64,000 bases of DNA from Protopterus annectens (taxonomy: Eukaryota; Chordata; Ceratodontiformes; Protopteridae). Below, piece by piece: positions 46,366 to 56,500 of the stretch; the first letter of the stretch is position 1; each line of letters opens with the position of its first letter. Under the pieces are notes generated by a model, which saw nothing but the letters and a program-made list of their open reading frames with translations, searched no databases and was not told the origin of the DNA. The DNA lies in NCBI RefSeq assembly GCF_019279795.1, contig NC_056732.1, positions 1,071,755,438-1,071,819,437 of the forward strand. Direction: 5' to 3'. The position numbers were made by a program, and so were the translations under genes.

Positions 46366-47290
46366 TATTGGGTTTCTTGGCCTCTTGCAGGACTTTAAGC
46401 ACATCCTCTGAAAACTGGTGTCTAAGACGAATCAAAACCCTATTACTCAAAAGTGTTAGTTGAAGAGTGGACAGATGAGGGTGAAGAATTCCTTTGACAT
46501 GTGTGAGAAGATCTATGCAATGAGGTAACTTGTGATAGTTGCCCTTGGTCAGACAGAATAAGAGAGAGAACCAGTGATGTCTGGGCCAAAAGGGAGTTCT
46601 TCTCGGTTTTGTGAAGGACCCTTGAAAGAAGAGAAAGGGAAGGAAAGGCATACAGGAACATCGTCTTCCAACAGAAATACATGGCGTTCATCTTTCAAGC
46701 AAAAGCACATGAGACTCTGGAACAGAACGGAGGGAGTTGCCTGTTCAGAGGAGAAGCAAAGAAATCTACTTGAGGAATACCCCACCGATGAACTATGTCC
46801 AGAAACATATCCTTCTGAAGCATCCATTTATGACGCTGTGTCCTGGACCTACTGAGAAAATCAGCTACAGGACTGGGTTCTGAAGGTATAGATAAACTGC
46901 TAGTAGGGTGACCTGCAGATTGATGGCTATTTTCCATGCTTGAAGGGCTAATCTTCAAAGAAGTCAAGACCTTGTGTCCCCTTGTTTACTGATGTACCAC
47001 ATGACTGTGGTGCTAACAGTATAAAGCTTTCATGGAAACCAGGACCCAGACAGCATGGAACGCTAGAATGGTCAGAACAGCCCAAATTTCCTTAATGCTC
47101 ATGTGATCTGCTCTCTGCTGAGGGGACCAAAGGCCAGCAGCTCTATACTCCAGCTCTAACAAGTGTGTGAAGAGTTCCTGAGATGGCTGAGGAGGGCAGA
47201 AAGGAGCACCTGAACTGAGACAGCGGCTGAATCTACCAGTGAAATTCCAGTTTGAGACAAGGGAGCAGAAGAACTAGATTGGCTCAGTGG
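46366..47290 (-). pseudogene. recombinase N-terminus and RNase H, copy E
   Basis: Right of Tigger, 46349-46651 gives VLQEAKKPN and TPFWPRHHWFSLLF. The frame 46549-46827 and its neighbours give WGIPQVDFFASPLNRQLPPF. RNase H lies around 46990-47290, badly broken. These segments follow the same order as in copy F and G. None is functional. Confidence 0.6.
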
Positions 47291-47299
47291 GAGGAGATG

Positions 47300-48070
47300 T
47301 TAAAGCTACACCAATTTTAGGTACAACTGAAACTTCGCCATATAAAGCCTAGCCCAGGGAAGCATGGGGATTGTGGATGCCATGAACCGTAGAGCCCTAA
47401 GAAATTCCCCCGTTGAAAGACAGGATAGAGGATGCAGGGACAGAAAATTTGTGAGGGACAAAACCTTGGAGGTATTAATACATGTCGGCATTAGAACAGT
47501 CTGGAGTCTACAGCCTAGGAAAACATGATCCTTGGATGGAGTCAGCACAGACATCTAACAGTTGACAATGAACCCCAAGCTGTGCAACAGAAGCAGGTTA
47601 AAATGAAGTTATTGCACCAGCTTGGAATGGGAAGGAACCTGAAGCAAGAGGTTACCCAGGTAAAGAAATATCTGAATGCCATGAAGCCTGCAGAAGGCAA
47701 TACATGTACGGGACATTTGGGAAGCACACTTGGGACTGTATTAAGTCCAAAGGGCAAAGCAGAGAACTGAAAATGACAGGAAGAGACATAAACAAGTATT
47801 TCTTGAGTAGAGGGAGAACAGGAATGTGAAAGTGTCCTTCAGATCTAGAGAAACCAGAAATGCCTGGGGGGGGGGGGTCTGAAGTGAGAGTACTCAGAAG
47901 GAAGACACTATCTTAGGACCTGACACATCCTGATATAAAAACTGAAACCTCTCAAAATCTGTGGGACTGGCTGAATGCTACCCTGATCCAGCAAACACTG
48001 CAATACGTCTGGAAAATGAGGAACCTGTTCTACAGGGGGTTGATGAATATTGGAAAGGAGGGAAGGGTCA
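47300..48070 (-). pseudogene. RT remnant, copy E
   Basis: The thumb is at 47306-47554 (SKDHVFLGCRLQTVLMP; LRALRFMASTIPMLPWARLY). The palm start is at 47542-47757 (MPFGLNTVPSVLPKCP), but the YLDD region is scrambled near 47640-47680. The upstream fingers continue to about 48070, with a G run at 47869-47878. Inactive. Confidence 0.6.
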
Positions 48071-48329
48071 TCCAGGTCATAAAGTTATCATGCCGGATAA
48101 TGGAAATAACCTAAATGTCTGGTAATCAGCTGCCCAACTGGGAAAGAAAGAGAAAACCTGAGAGACCAAGGAACATGGCCAAGAGGAAGGGAGGGATGGC
48201 AAACTGCCAGATTGCTGCAGATTTGTTGGGAAAGGACTGATTCCGGGGCCTGGGCATTTGAGTAGGCTTATCAGAAAACACACACCTAGGAGACTTCTTA
48301 TCTTTGGACTACTATCTTGGCAATCTAAG

Positions 48330-48354
48330 TTAAAAAAAAAAAAAAAAAAAAAAA
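48330..48354. repeat. poly-A tract
   Basis: A run of more than 20 adenines interrupts the gag/RT linker region of copy E. It may be the tail of a lost short insertion or a simple expansion. Confidence 0.7.
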
Positions 48355-48429
48355 ACACGCCACATTTTACTAGGATAGTTCTTCTGAAACCTGGGAAGAG
48401 GTGAAATAAAAATCTGCTTCAAATTTCGT

Positions 48430-49283
48430 GACCTTACATTAATCCTATAAGGTCTTGGAAATGTCAACTACAGACGTTCCAAACAAATTCTCGTTATTCA
48501 AGGGAGTGCCCAGAAGTTTTCTGAAGGGGAAGCAAAGAATAGTGCCTCATCACAAAGCCAGAGGCAGAAGCCCTAGAAGATGCATCAGCTGCATTTGCTA
48601 GAGTGATGACCAACAACAGAAGTGGAACTGAGCAAGGAAAAAGCCAAGTCTCTAACCTCAGAGTCAGGAATTTCATAAACAATCTTCCTAATCTGGGAAA
48701 GGAGACACAGGATGGACCTTGTCATGCGAGTCTGGTAACCGATGGTCCTGAAGGCTAAAGTAGTTGAAGTATATACCTTCTTACCAATCCTCTCTATGGC
48801 TCTACTGACCTTACCTGAAGGGAGGAGCACAGAAGAAAGCAACAGCCTAGAAGGCTCATCCGTAGATACAGAAATCACAGCAGGATCATATGAAGGGCAC
48901 TTGTACAAGAATTTGCAAGCATCCAGCACCTTATAGAAACTATCAGGTTTCTTAGGAAAAGTAGGTTGAGAATCTCCTGTCAGGGAAGCAGCAGAGACAG
49001 TATCCAATATAGCAGCCAACACAGGAGGGACAGCTGAACATTTACGACAGTCCATTTGCAACAACTCATAATATCTTTTCTGGACATCAGATACTTGGAA
49101 GCAATCCAATTTGAAATGTTCCATCATACGCAGGACTGTGTAACCAAAGGAAAGCTACTCCAAAGGAGGATCAAGACTGACAGACTTCATTCTCCCCAGA
49201 CCCACAGTCTAAATGTGAAGGCAACCAAGAGGAATAGGCAAAGCAGTCAGCCTCAGAGAAATAACCAATAATGATGTAGGAAA
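48430..49283 (-). pseudogene. gag, copy E, C-terminal half only
   Basis: A 180-codon frame (48585-49127) holds FYKVLDACKFLYKCPSYD, RAIERIGKKVYTSTTLAFR and the basic region before it. The DNA continues to 49283, where copy H starts. No N-terminal cysteine region is found on the far side of H, so gag is truncated. Confidence 0.7.
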
Positions 49284-49433
49284 AGTACAGTTTTGTACCT
49301 ACCATAAATGTAGATGTTCGAGTGTATACCCTGCTGCAGTCATCACACTTGGGTTATCCTGTCGTCAGGCGGTCCCGCAGTCGGCCTGAATTCCAAAGTT
49401 TTGGTCCAGCGTCGGTTGCTGTCACTTCTTCCC

Positions 49434-49490
49434 GGACGTCAGTGCACCAGGGTTATATAAGAGGCATCCAACATCATTTTCTTCAGTTTT
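49434..49490 (+). promoter_or_regulatory. inward promoter-like site in left repeat, copy H
   Basis: On the plus strand GGACGTCA (49434-49441), one base from a cAMP-response element, precedes TATATAA (49454-49460). An initiator-like TTCAGTT follows with its A at 49485, 31 bases after the start of the TATA box. This would drive transcription antisense to the genes. Confidence 0.55.
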
Positions 49491-49669
49491 TCTTGCCCCA
49501 GATGTCAGGAGTCCCCCCAAAAAGGGGTCAGTAGATAGTACCAATAATAAAAGTTTATCACAACCAAAACATCCCTCCAGCTATAAGCAAATACACCACA
49601 AAGGTTGTATCAGATTTTAAGGTATTGAAAGGTTTTAGTTAGGTCAGAGGGGATGGAGGGAAAGTAACC

Positions 49670-49775
49670 TGGACTGCAGCAGGGTATACACTCGAACATC
49701 TACATTTATGGTAGGTACAAAACTGTACTATGTTCATCGTGTTACCCTGCTGCAGTCATCACACTTGGGTAGAAT
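49670..49775. repeat. internal complementary region with circle junction, copy H
   Basis: CTGTACT (49723-49729) is followed directly by ATGTTCATCG, the complement of right end and left end fused. The right half continues GTGTTACCCTGCTGCAGTC, the exact complement of the right terminus at 54817-54844. It repeats independently the arrangement seen in copy G. Confidence 0.9.
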
Positions 49776-49801
49776 CCCAAAGCTAAGGATGGGAGGTGGA
49801 G

Positions 49802-51104
49802 TCAAACAGGGTTAGAGGAGGCTAGAAGGCCCTGCAAAACTGCAGTGGCGAAGCCAGCTCTAGTCTTAGAGTAAAGTGGTAAGTGATAGTGTTTGGTGAA
49901 GGTGTGTACTGAACTCCAAATTGCAGCTTCCAAAACATCCTTGGTTGGGACCCCCCTGAGGAAGGCTGTAGATGTAGCTGCTGCCCTGGTAGAGTGGGGC
50001 CTTATGCTAGCAGGAACTGGTTTTCCATGGTGAGTGTAGCAAAAACGTATGCAATGTCCTATCCATTTGGAAATGGTCTGTTTTGAGATCGCCTTTCCTT
50101 GAGATGCTGTAGCATAGGATACAAAAAGCTTGTCAGATTTTCTGAAAACCTTAGTTTTATCCAAGTAGTAACGTAGCTGCCTGTGAATGTCCAAGGAATG
50201 CAGGAGTCCTTCTCCTTTGTTCTGTGGATTTGGAAAGAAGATGGGTAAATGGATGGTTTGATTTAGAGCCACACTGGATACCACCTTTGGCATAAAAGAG
50301 GGGTTAGTTCGTAGAGAAACTCTGTCTTGATGGAAAACGAGGAAAGGTTCTACTGCCATTAGTGCCTGAAGCTCTGAGACTCTTCTGGCTGAAGTAATTG
50401 CTAGCAGCAAGGCAGTCTTCCATGATACAAACTTTAAGTCGACTGAGAAAGCTGGTTCAAAAGGAGGTAGCTTAAGTTTTTCCAGAACAATATTGAGGTC
50501 CCAAGTTGGTGTTGGTGCTCTCCTGGGAGGCCTAATGTTTTTGGCCCCTCTGAGAAACTGCCTTAGAAGTGGATGTGAAAATAAGGGAGGATCCGTGTTG
50601 TAGTGAGCTGAAATAGCTGAGGCGTGGATTTTAATAGATGAAAAAGAAAGGCCTTTGTGTAACATCTCAGTTAAATATTGTAGAATCTGAGGTATGTCCG
50701 GCTGAAGGGTATTTTGGCCTTTAGCTTGGGTTCCAAGCGCAAAACCTTTTCCATTTGTCTGAGTAGGCTTTCCTGGTGCTGGGCCTCCTGGCTTCCAGAA
50801 TAACCTCCATAACAGCTTGAGAAAGAGGAGCTGGCTGGTTGCTTAGGTGATTTGCCATGCAGCCAAATTTAAGGTTTTGAGCTGGCTGTGTAGGATCTGA
50901 CTGTCTTGCTGTGTGAGCAGATGAGTAATCTGTGGTAAAATCCATGGTGGGCCCTGGACCATATTCCTTAATAGTGGGTACCAGTGCTGGCGTGGCCAGT
51001 CTGGAGCAATGAGTATCATTCGGGGTCTCTCCATCCTGACTTTCAGCAGCACCTTTGTGAGAAGGGGCAGTGGAGGGAAGGCATATACTGTCAGCATTTT
51101 CCAA
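49802..51104 (-). pseudogene. tyrosine recombinase, copy H
   Basis: A 287-codon uninterrupted frame (49802-50665) holds almost the whole catalytic domain: SARRVSELQALM, then PHSTRAAATS and AIWSSVHTFTKHYHL, so arginine, HxxR, tryptophan and tyrosine are all in one reading frame. The DNA-binding N-terminus (LEARRPSTRKAYSDKWKRF) is in 50721-51104, separated by a single frame change near 50700. This is the most intact recombinase catalytic domain in the window. Confidence 0.85.
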
Positions 51105-52744
51105 CTAAATGAGAGTACGTCCACTTTCCAAGCTTGATGGTGAAACGTCCTTGTGCAAAATTTTGTTAGCTGATAGTTTTGGGGGCTGGCAAACAGGTCT
51201 ACGTCTGGGTGCCCCCATTTTTGAGTTATCATTGCAAATACTTCCGGATCCAGTTTCCACTCGTGGGGATCCATGATGTTTCTGCTTAGGTCGTCTGCCA
51301 ATGTGTTCTTTTTTCCTAGCAGGAATTGAGCTTGTAATTGAACTTGGTAAGCCAGTGCTGTTCCACAAGGTTATTGCTTGCCTGCATAGAGGGTAGGAGT
51401 ATGTACCCCCTTGTTTGTTTATGTACCACATTACTGTGGTGTTGTCTGTCCTTATTGTAAGCTGTCCTGGATGTAAGAGGTCCTTGAAGGCTGTCAGAGC
51501 ATTCTGTACAGCTAGCATTTCTTTTTGATTGATGTGCAGATTCCTTTGATCTGCAGTCCATATGCCTTGAACGTACCGTCCTGCCATGTGTGCCCCCCAG
51601 GCATAGTCCGATGCATCTGTTGTCATAGTTTGCCTGGCTGGGGGTAAGGTGAAAGGCTGACCCTTGTTGAGGTGACATGCCTGTGACAACCATAGAAACT
51701 CCTGTTGAAGGCAGGGAATGAGAGGTATCATTGTTTCCAAGCTGTGGCTGTGTTGAGTCCATTTGCTTTTTAGGTACCATTGTAATTTCCTCATATGCAG
51801 TTTTGCAAATGGTATTAGTATATGCAAGATGCCATGAAGCCCAAAGCCTGCAGAATTTTTCTTGCAGGGAGTTGGGTCTTTGTTGCCATTGTTTTGAAGT
51901 ATTGAGTTAGTTGTAGTTGTTTGTCTGGCGTCAGATAAGCCATCTGGGCCGTTGTATTCAAGCTGGCACCCAGGAATGTCATATTTTGTGAGGGCACTAG
52001 TTTTGACTTCTTTTCATTTACTGTGTACCCTAGGCAACTTAGAAGGTGTTTTACAAAAGCCAGATGTTGTAAGAGAATGTCCTTGCTTTCTGCTTGGATG
52101 AGGCAGCCGTCCAGGTATGGATATATTTGAATTCCTCTTTGTCTGCAGTATGCAATTACTGGTGCTAGGCATTTTGTGAAGACCCTGGGCACAGTAGATA
52201 AGCCAAAGGGCAGTGCAGAGAATTGGTAATGGGTTGAACCTGCAATGAAACGGAGGTATCTTCTGCAATTTTGTCTGATAGGGGCATGCAGGTATGCCTT
52301 CTTGAGGTCCAACATTACTAGCCAAGCTTTCTTGCCCAACATGGGAAGAAGCTGCTGTAGTGTTAGCATCTTGAATTTGGGTACTTGCAAGAAGGTGTTT
52401 AGAATTGAAAGGTCCAGAATGGGTCTCCAAGCATTGTCCTTTCTGGGGACTAGAAAGAGCCTTGAATAAAATCCTTGGCCTTGTTCCTGTGTAGGTACCA
52501 GCTGAATGGCTCTCATGTCCATGAGAGCTGTAATTTGTTTTTGTGCCTCTGCCCACTGATTTTGTGGCAGGTTTGGCATTCCTTTTATCCTTGGCAAGGT
52601 GTGGAAATGGAATCTGTATCCTTGTGAGATAATGTCTTGGACCCATTTGTCCTTTGTGACGATATGCCAGTTGTCTGCAAAAAGTGCTAATTTTCCTCCC
52701 AAGGGAGCTGCCAAGAGAGTTTTGCTTGGCAGTTTGAGGTGCAA
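50843..52744 (-). pseudogene. RT/RNase H, copy H, with YLDG active site
   Basis: RT is open for 309 codons (51815-52744) without a frame change: PLGGKLALFADNWHIVTKD, LDLKKAYLHAPI and FGLSTVPRVFTKCLAP. The polymerase box reads YLDG: GCC near 52106-52108 puts glycine for the second aspartate, which should abolish activity. RNase H continues in 51105-51827 (TTDASDYAWGAHMAG; RTDNTTVMWYINKQGG) and the terminal segment in 50843-51301 (VDLFASPQNYQLTKFC; IAPDWPRQHWYPLL). One frame change lies near 51820 and one near 51310. Confidence 0.85.
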
Positions 52745-52745
52745 G

Positions 52746-54537
52746 TCATTGTGTTTGCCTTCTAGTAGTTTGGCACCTGTCTTCTCCTCCCTTCTGTGTT
52801 GCAGTGCCCCATTGGCGAGGTTTGTAAGGGATTTGTGCTTGTCCTCTGCCCCTTGGGTGCCTGTATTTACCCCTCTGTGGTCTGTCAGAAGCTGGAAAGG
52901 ACCAATTTTTTGTTGGCCAATTTCTGCTGAAGCGTGGGGACTGTACCTGTAAGAAATCTTTGACCGTCTGCATAGATTTTGCCTTATCCTCCATTTTCTT
53001 TAAAACCTCTTCTGCTTGAACCCCAAATAAGACATCCTGCTGTAAGGGTGCATCTAGTAACTTTGCTTTAACATGATCAGGCAGAGTTTGTTCCTTTAAC
53101 CAAGCATGCCTACGTATAACAGACCCAGTAACAGCTGCTCTACAGGAAGCTTCCAAGGAATCAAATCCACATTGTAAAGTATGTTTGCCCACCTGTTCAG
53201 CTGCATGCAACAGATTCTGCATTTCCTTGAATTCAGACTGTTGAGGGTGCGTGCTCATCTTTTGTTTCATTAAAGACATTAAGAATTGCTGGTATTTAAG
53301 CATGTGAAATTGACAATTTAGTGCTCTCATAGCTAGAGTAGCTGAGGTGTAAACCTTCTTCCCCCACCTATCTAGTGCTCTGGAGTCCCTTTCAGAGGGT
53401 ACAGGATTTTTAGCCATAGAAGCCTTAGCCCCTCTGGGGCCCTAGGAGATTGTCTCTGGATCAGCAACAGGGCTTTTGTAAAGGAATTTGTGTGAGTCAG
53501 GCACTCTATAATATCTATCTGGTTTGGCTGGAGCAGGAGGCAGAGAATCTGGATTTAGACTAGATTCTAAGTAAACATCATCCACAATGTCTAAAACTGG
53601 GGGGATAGCAAGTGGTCTGTGCTGCGGGAGTAAAAGAAACTCTCTGAGCCTTTTCTTTGAGTCGGAGTAGTCCTGACCTTCCCAGTGGAAATGTTCCCTC
53701 ATGGTATGCAAGGTTTCCCCAAAGGAATAGTCTTCAGGGGGAGAAGCTGAGGGAATGAAATCTTCAGCATCAGAATCTTCATAAGGGGAAAAGGAGTAAT
53801 CCTGTTCCTCAGAGGAGCCTGAGGAAATAGACACTTGATCAGAGGAGGCATAATCCTCCTCTTGTCTAAGCCTTTTGTCGGGGGGGGGGGTTGGGAACCC
53901 CTGATTAAAGAAATCAAATCTTCAGCCATTTTAAGCATCTGTTTCTTAGGCATGGGGCCTTGAACTGGAGACTGAAGTGCAGTCTTTTTTGGTTTTAGAG
54001 GAGTCTTAAGCTTAGCATAAGATTTTATGGTGAGAGTAGTCGGTCTGAAGACACCTTCTGAAACCGAAGGTGTTTCTAACAGCACCAGCTTCTCCTTCTG
54101 CAATGTCGTTGGTAGGGCCTAAAGAAAATGGCTGCGTCGGCCTAGAACTCTCTGCTAGAGATTCCGAAGCGGTCTAGGGTTCCAATTCTGCGGTAGCCAG
54201 GGGCTGCGTAGGCGCCTCACTGAAAACCGGAGAACCGGCGACCGGCCCAGCCTAGGCCTCGGAGTCTGGTTTGGATCCAGGCTGCCTGTCTATCTTTGCA
54301 TTTTTTATGCACGCCAGTAGTCGGTTGCTCCGACAGCATAGTGTAATTAAATTTCCTACCTAAGTAGTGTCATACAAAATCAAAGCATTGCTTTATAGTT
54401 CGCTTATTGAACCTAGCACAAAACCGACAACCAGTGATGTTGTGGTCTGGGCCTAAACAAGGTATACAAAAAGAATGAAAGTTCTTATGAGGTATTTGCT
54501 TCCCACAAGAAATGCAATTGTTAACTTTTTCTGACAT
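52746..54537 (-). pseudogene. gag, copy H (stop and frame changes)
   Basis: The start is ATG at 54535-54537 (MSEKVNNCISCGKQIPHK), with three CxxC pairs. An early stop follows in this frame after about 55 codons. The middle is at 53699-54103 and 53442-53834 (YYRVPDSHKFLYKS). A TAG at 53440-53442 replaces the glutamine of SQGPKG, and reading continues in the same frame at 52746-53417 (ALDRWGKKVYTSATLAMRAL) to a basic RG-containing tail (RGKYRHPRGRGQAQ). The tail is the part that copy G has lost. Confidence 0.75.
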
Positions 54538-54673
54538 CGGACTGAGGCAAGAAAAAGGTTCCCCAACAGGGTACTTGGCTTTGAAGACTTCGGACTGAAA
54601 CTCTATTCGAAAATCTCAGGTGTCGGCCGACCGGCACTTGCGAACTGCTTCTGCTTCGGGCACTGCGCGGCAA

Positions 54674-54732
54674 GAAAGACTGAAGAAAATGGTATCGGAT
54701 GCCTCTTATATACCCCTGGCGCACTGACGTCA
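54674..54732 (-). promoter_or_regulatory. sense promoter-like site in right repeat, copy H
   Basis: On the minus strand TGACGTCA (54725-54732) precedes TATATAA (54706-54712), and an initiator-like TTCAGTC has its A at 54681, 31 bases after the start of the TATA box. It lies about 140 bases before the gag start at 54537, so it is well placed to make the genomic RNA. The spacing is the textbook one for a polymerase II core promoter. Confidence 0.6.
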
Positions 54733-54852
54733 GGGAAGAAGCGACAGCAACCGACGTCGGACCAAGACTTTGGAATTCAGGCCGACTGCGGGACCGCCTG
54801 ACAACAGGATAACCCAAGTGTGATGACTGCAGCAGGGTAACACGATGAACAT

Positions 54853-56500
54853 CTTCTAGAGTCTGGATCTAACCCAAACTGGTTTTGTCAAGGGCAGGTC
54901 ATACCTACTTGACTTGGTGGACTTCTTTGAGAAGATCTTCAAAGCAATGGATGAGGGTAAAATGGTTCACACTGCCTACCTTGACCTGTTCAAAGCATTT
55001 GACACAACACCCCCACTCAAGCATTGACAAGCTTAAAAAGTTAGGTATAAGCCTTTATGTCACCCAGTGGATAACAAGCTGCCTCGCAGGATAGGACACA
55101 GGAAGTTAGAATTGAGGAGTCCACCTATACAAAGAGACCAGTCCCAAGCAGAGTCCCTCGGGGATCAGTCCTGGGACCACTCCTTTTTGGCGTTTGCTTC
55201 TCCGAAGTCAATGGCCTCTGGATGACTAAGTTTGCATATGACTGCAAATCAGGAGCAATCACAGAATCCCCCACCAAAACAAACATTCTCCAGGAAGGGC
55301 AGACACAGACAAATAACTGATGTCAGAGCCATGGACTAAAACTAAAGGCCAAGAAATGCACAACAGTATCCTTCTGGAAGTCATCCACCCCTGGTAACCA
55401 TAATATTGATAGCATACCCTACAAGTTGATCCAGTCAGGGACGTGGGGACACACAGACAGCAATCTAGTCTTTCACCATCATGTGTCTACAGTAGTAAGG
55501 AAATCATTCTATGCTGTGCAACTTATAAAGAGGCCATTGTTCCACTCTGTTCGGCATTCATCAGACCTATCATTGAGTACAATGCTCCCCTTTGATATGT
55601 ACCTAACCAAGCACATCCAACAATTGGAATGTCCCCACAGGTTCCTCACTAAAAGAATACAGGGTGTAAGCAACATGTCCTATGCAGACAGGTCTTTTTC
55701 AGAAGGTCGAAGTTCCAGAAAATCGAACTTCATATGGTTGAGACCATATAATCAACTTTCCAAAATGTCGCACCATTTGTATGGAGGTTGAGGTACAGCG
55801 GTGTTCTGGGACTTTACAGTCTTCCTCACTGTAGTGTAATCTCGGAGTTGGTAAATATAATATGCAAGGGTGGGGGGCAGCCCCCTGCAAAAACGTAGAG
55901 TGTTTAGTGTTGCTTGACATTTCAGAAAGTCGATCATATGGTCTCTGGACCATATTAAATTCAACTTTGTGAAACTTTGGTCTTCTGACAGATCCATGCA
56001 GACCACCTCAAAGCTCTATCCCCAAATTCTGTCTCCTACAGGCTGTTGACAGGACATCTATGCCTGGCATACAAGCCATTGTCAGACTCCACTGTGATGG
56101 AATTCCTGCATATCCACAAAACAAACAGCATAGAATTCCCCATTCTAAAGACTTAAACTTGCCTGTGATATAAATATGACTTGCTGGAGAGACATGCATC
56201 TCAGAGACTACCCCCTTCTCTGGAACAGGCTCCCCATCCATGCTAAGCAGAGTTCCTCCCTAACCCAATTTAAGCTGAACTTGGACAATTGGATGGGGAA
56301 TGGGGAACAGGAAATTCATCACTGGTTTGGCACCTATGTCTGTAATGGACACAGGCAACTTTGTAAATGGTTTATCTGCCAAGGCCCTGCTTACACTTTT
56401 CTAGGGTAGCAGAACTTGTCAGAGATTTGGGGTGCATGGTTACGCTTAAAAAGGTCCTTGTGGTTATTAGCCTAGTACACATCTATGAACCTATATATGA
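54853..56500 (+). mobile_element. CR1-like LINE, 5'-truncated, interrupted by a MITE
   Basis: RT pieces in broken frames: TGFVKGRSYLLDLVDFFEKI (about 54882-54940), KAFDTTPPL near 54990, PRGSVLGPLLF (about 55148-55180), then the decayed FADD box as KFAYDCKSG near 55230. After a thumb region (ECPHRFLTKRIQGVS) a 306-bp MITE intervenes, and the C-terminus (SYRLLTGHLCLAY; LWNRLPIHAK) follows to about 56400. The 3' tail near 56436-56500 is shared with a SINE. The clade is CR1/Rex1-like by motif. The left limit coincides with the end of DIRS copy H. Confidence 0.7.
55690..55995. mobile_element. 306-bp hAT-like MITE in the CR1-like LINE
   Basis: The inner terminal repeats are long (about 75 bases) and imperfect: TCAGAAGGTCGAAGTTCC near 55699 on the left pairs with the complement of GAAACTTTGGTCTTCTGA ending near 55988. 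The exact 8-bp copies ATGCAGAC flank it at 55682-55689 and 55996-56003. Taking out the element and one copy restores the reading of the LINE protein across the site. No coding capacity. An 8-bp duplication favours hAT, although other 8-bp families exist. Confidence 0.8.

Larger units (their letters stand above)
33335..49283 (-). mobile_element. DIRS copy E, split by F (with G) and by Tigger, right end missing
   Basis: It starts with AGTACAGTTG at 33335. The left inverted repeat runs to about 33540 and the internal complementary region is at about 33692-33800. The body is in three parts: 33335-34355, 43478-43892 and 46366-49283. Recombinase reading passes from the first part through the second into the third, which shows they were once contiguous. 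RT/RNase H and about half of gag follow. The N-terminal half of gag and the right inverted repeat are absent: copy H begins at 49284, and after H comes a LINE, not E. Confidence 0.82.
49284..54852 (-). mobile_element. DIRS copy H, complete ends
   Basis: It runs from AGTACAGTTTTG at 49284 to GATGAACAT ending at 54852, 5569 bases. The inverted repeats are at about 49300-49510 and 54660-54852. The internal complementary region is at about 49670-49775. Copies G and H share the same outer end sequence (AGTACAGTTTTGTACCTACC), so they belong to one subfamily. The left flank is the gag of copy E and the right flank is a LINE. Confidence 0.92.
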
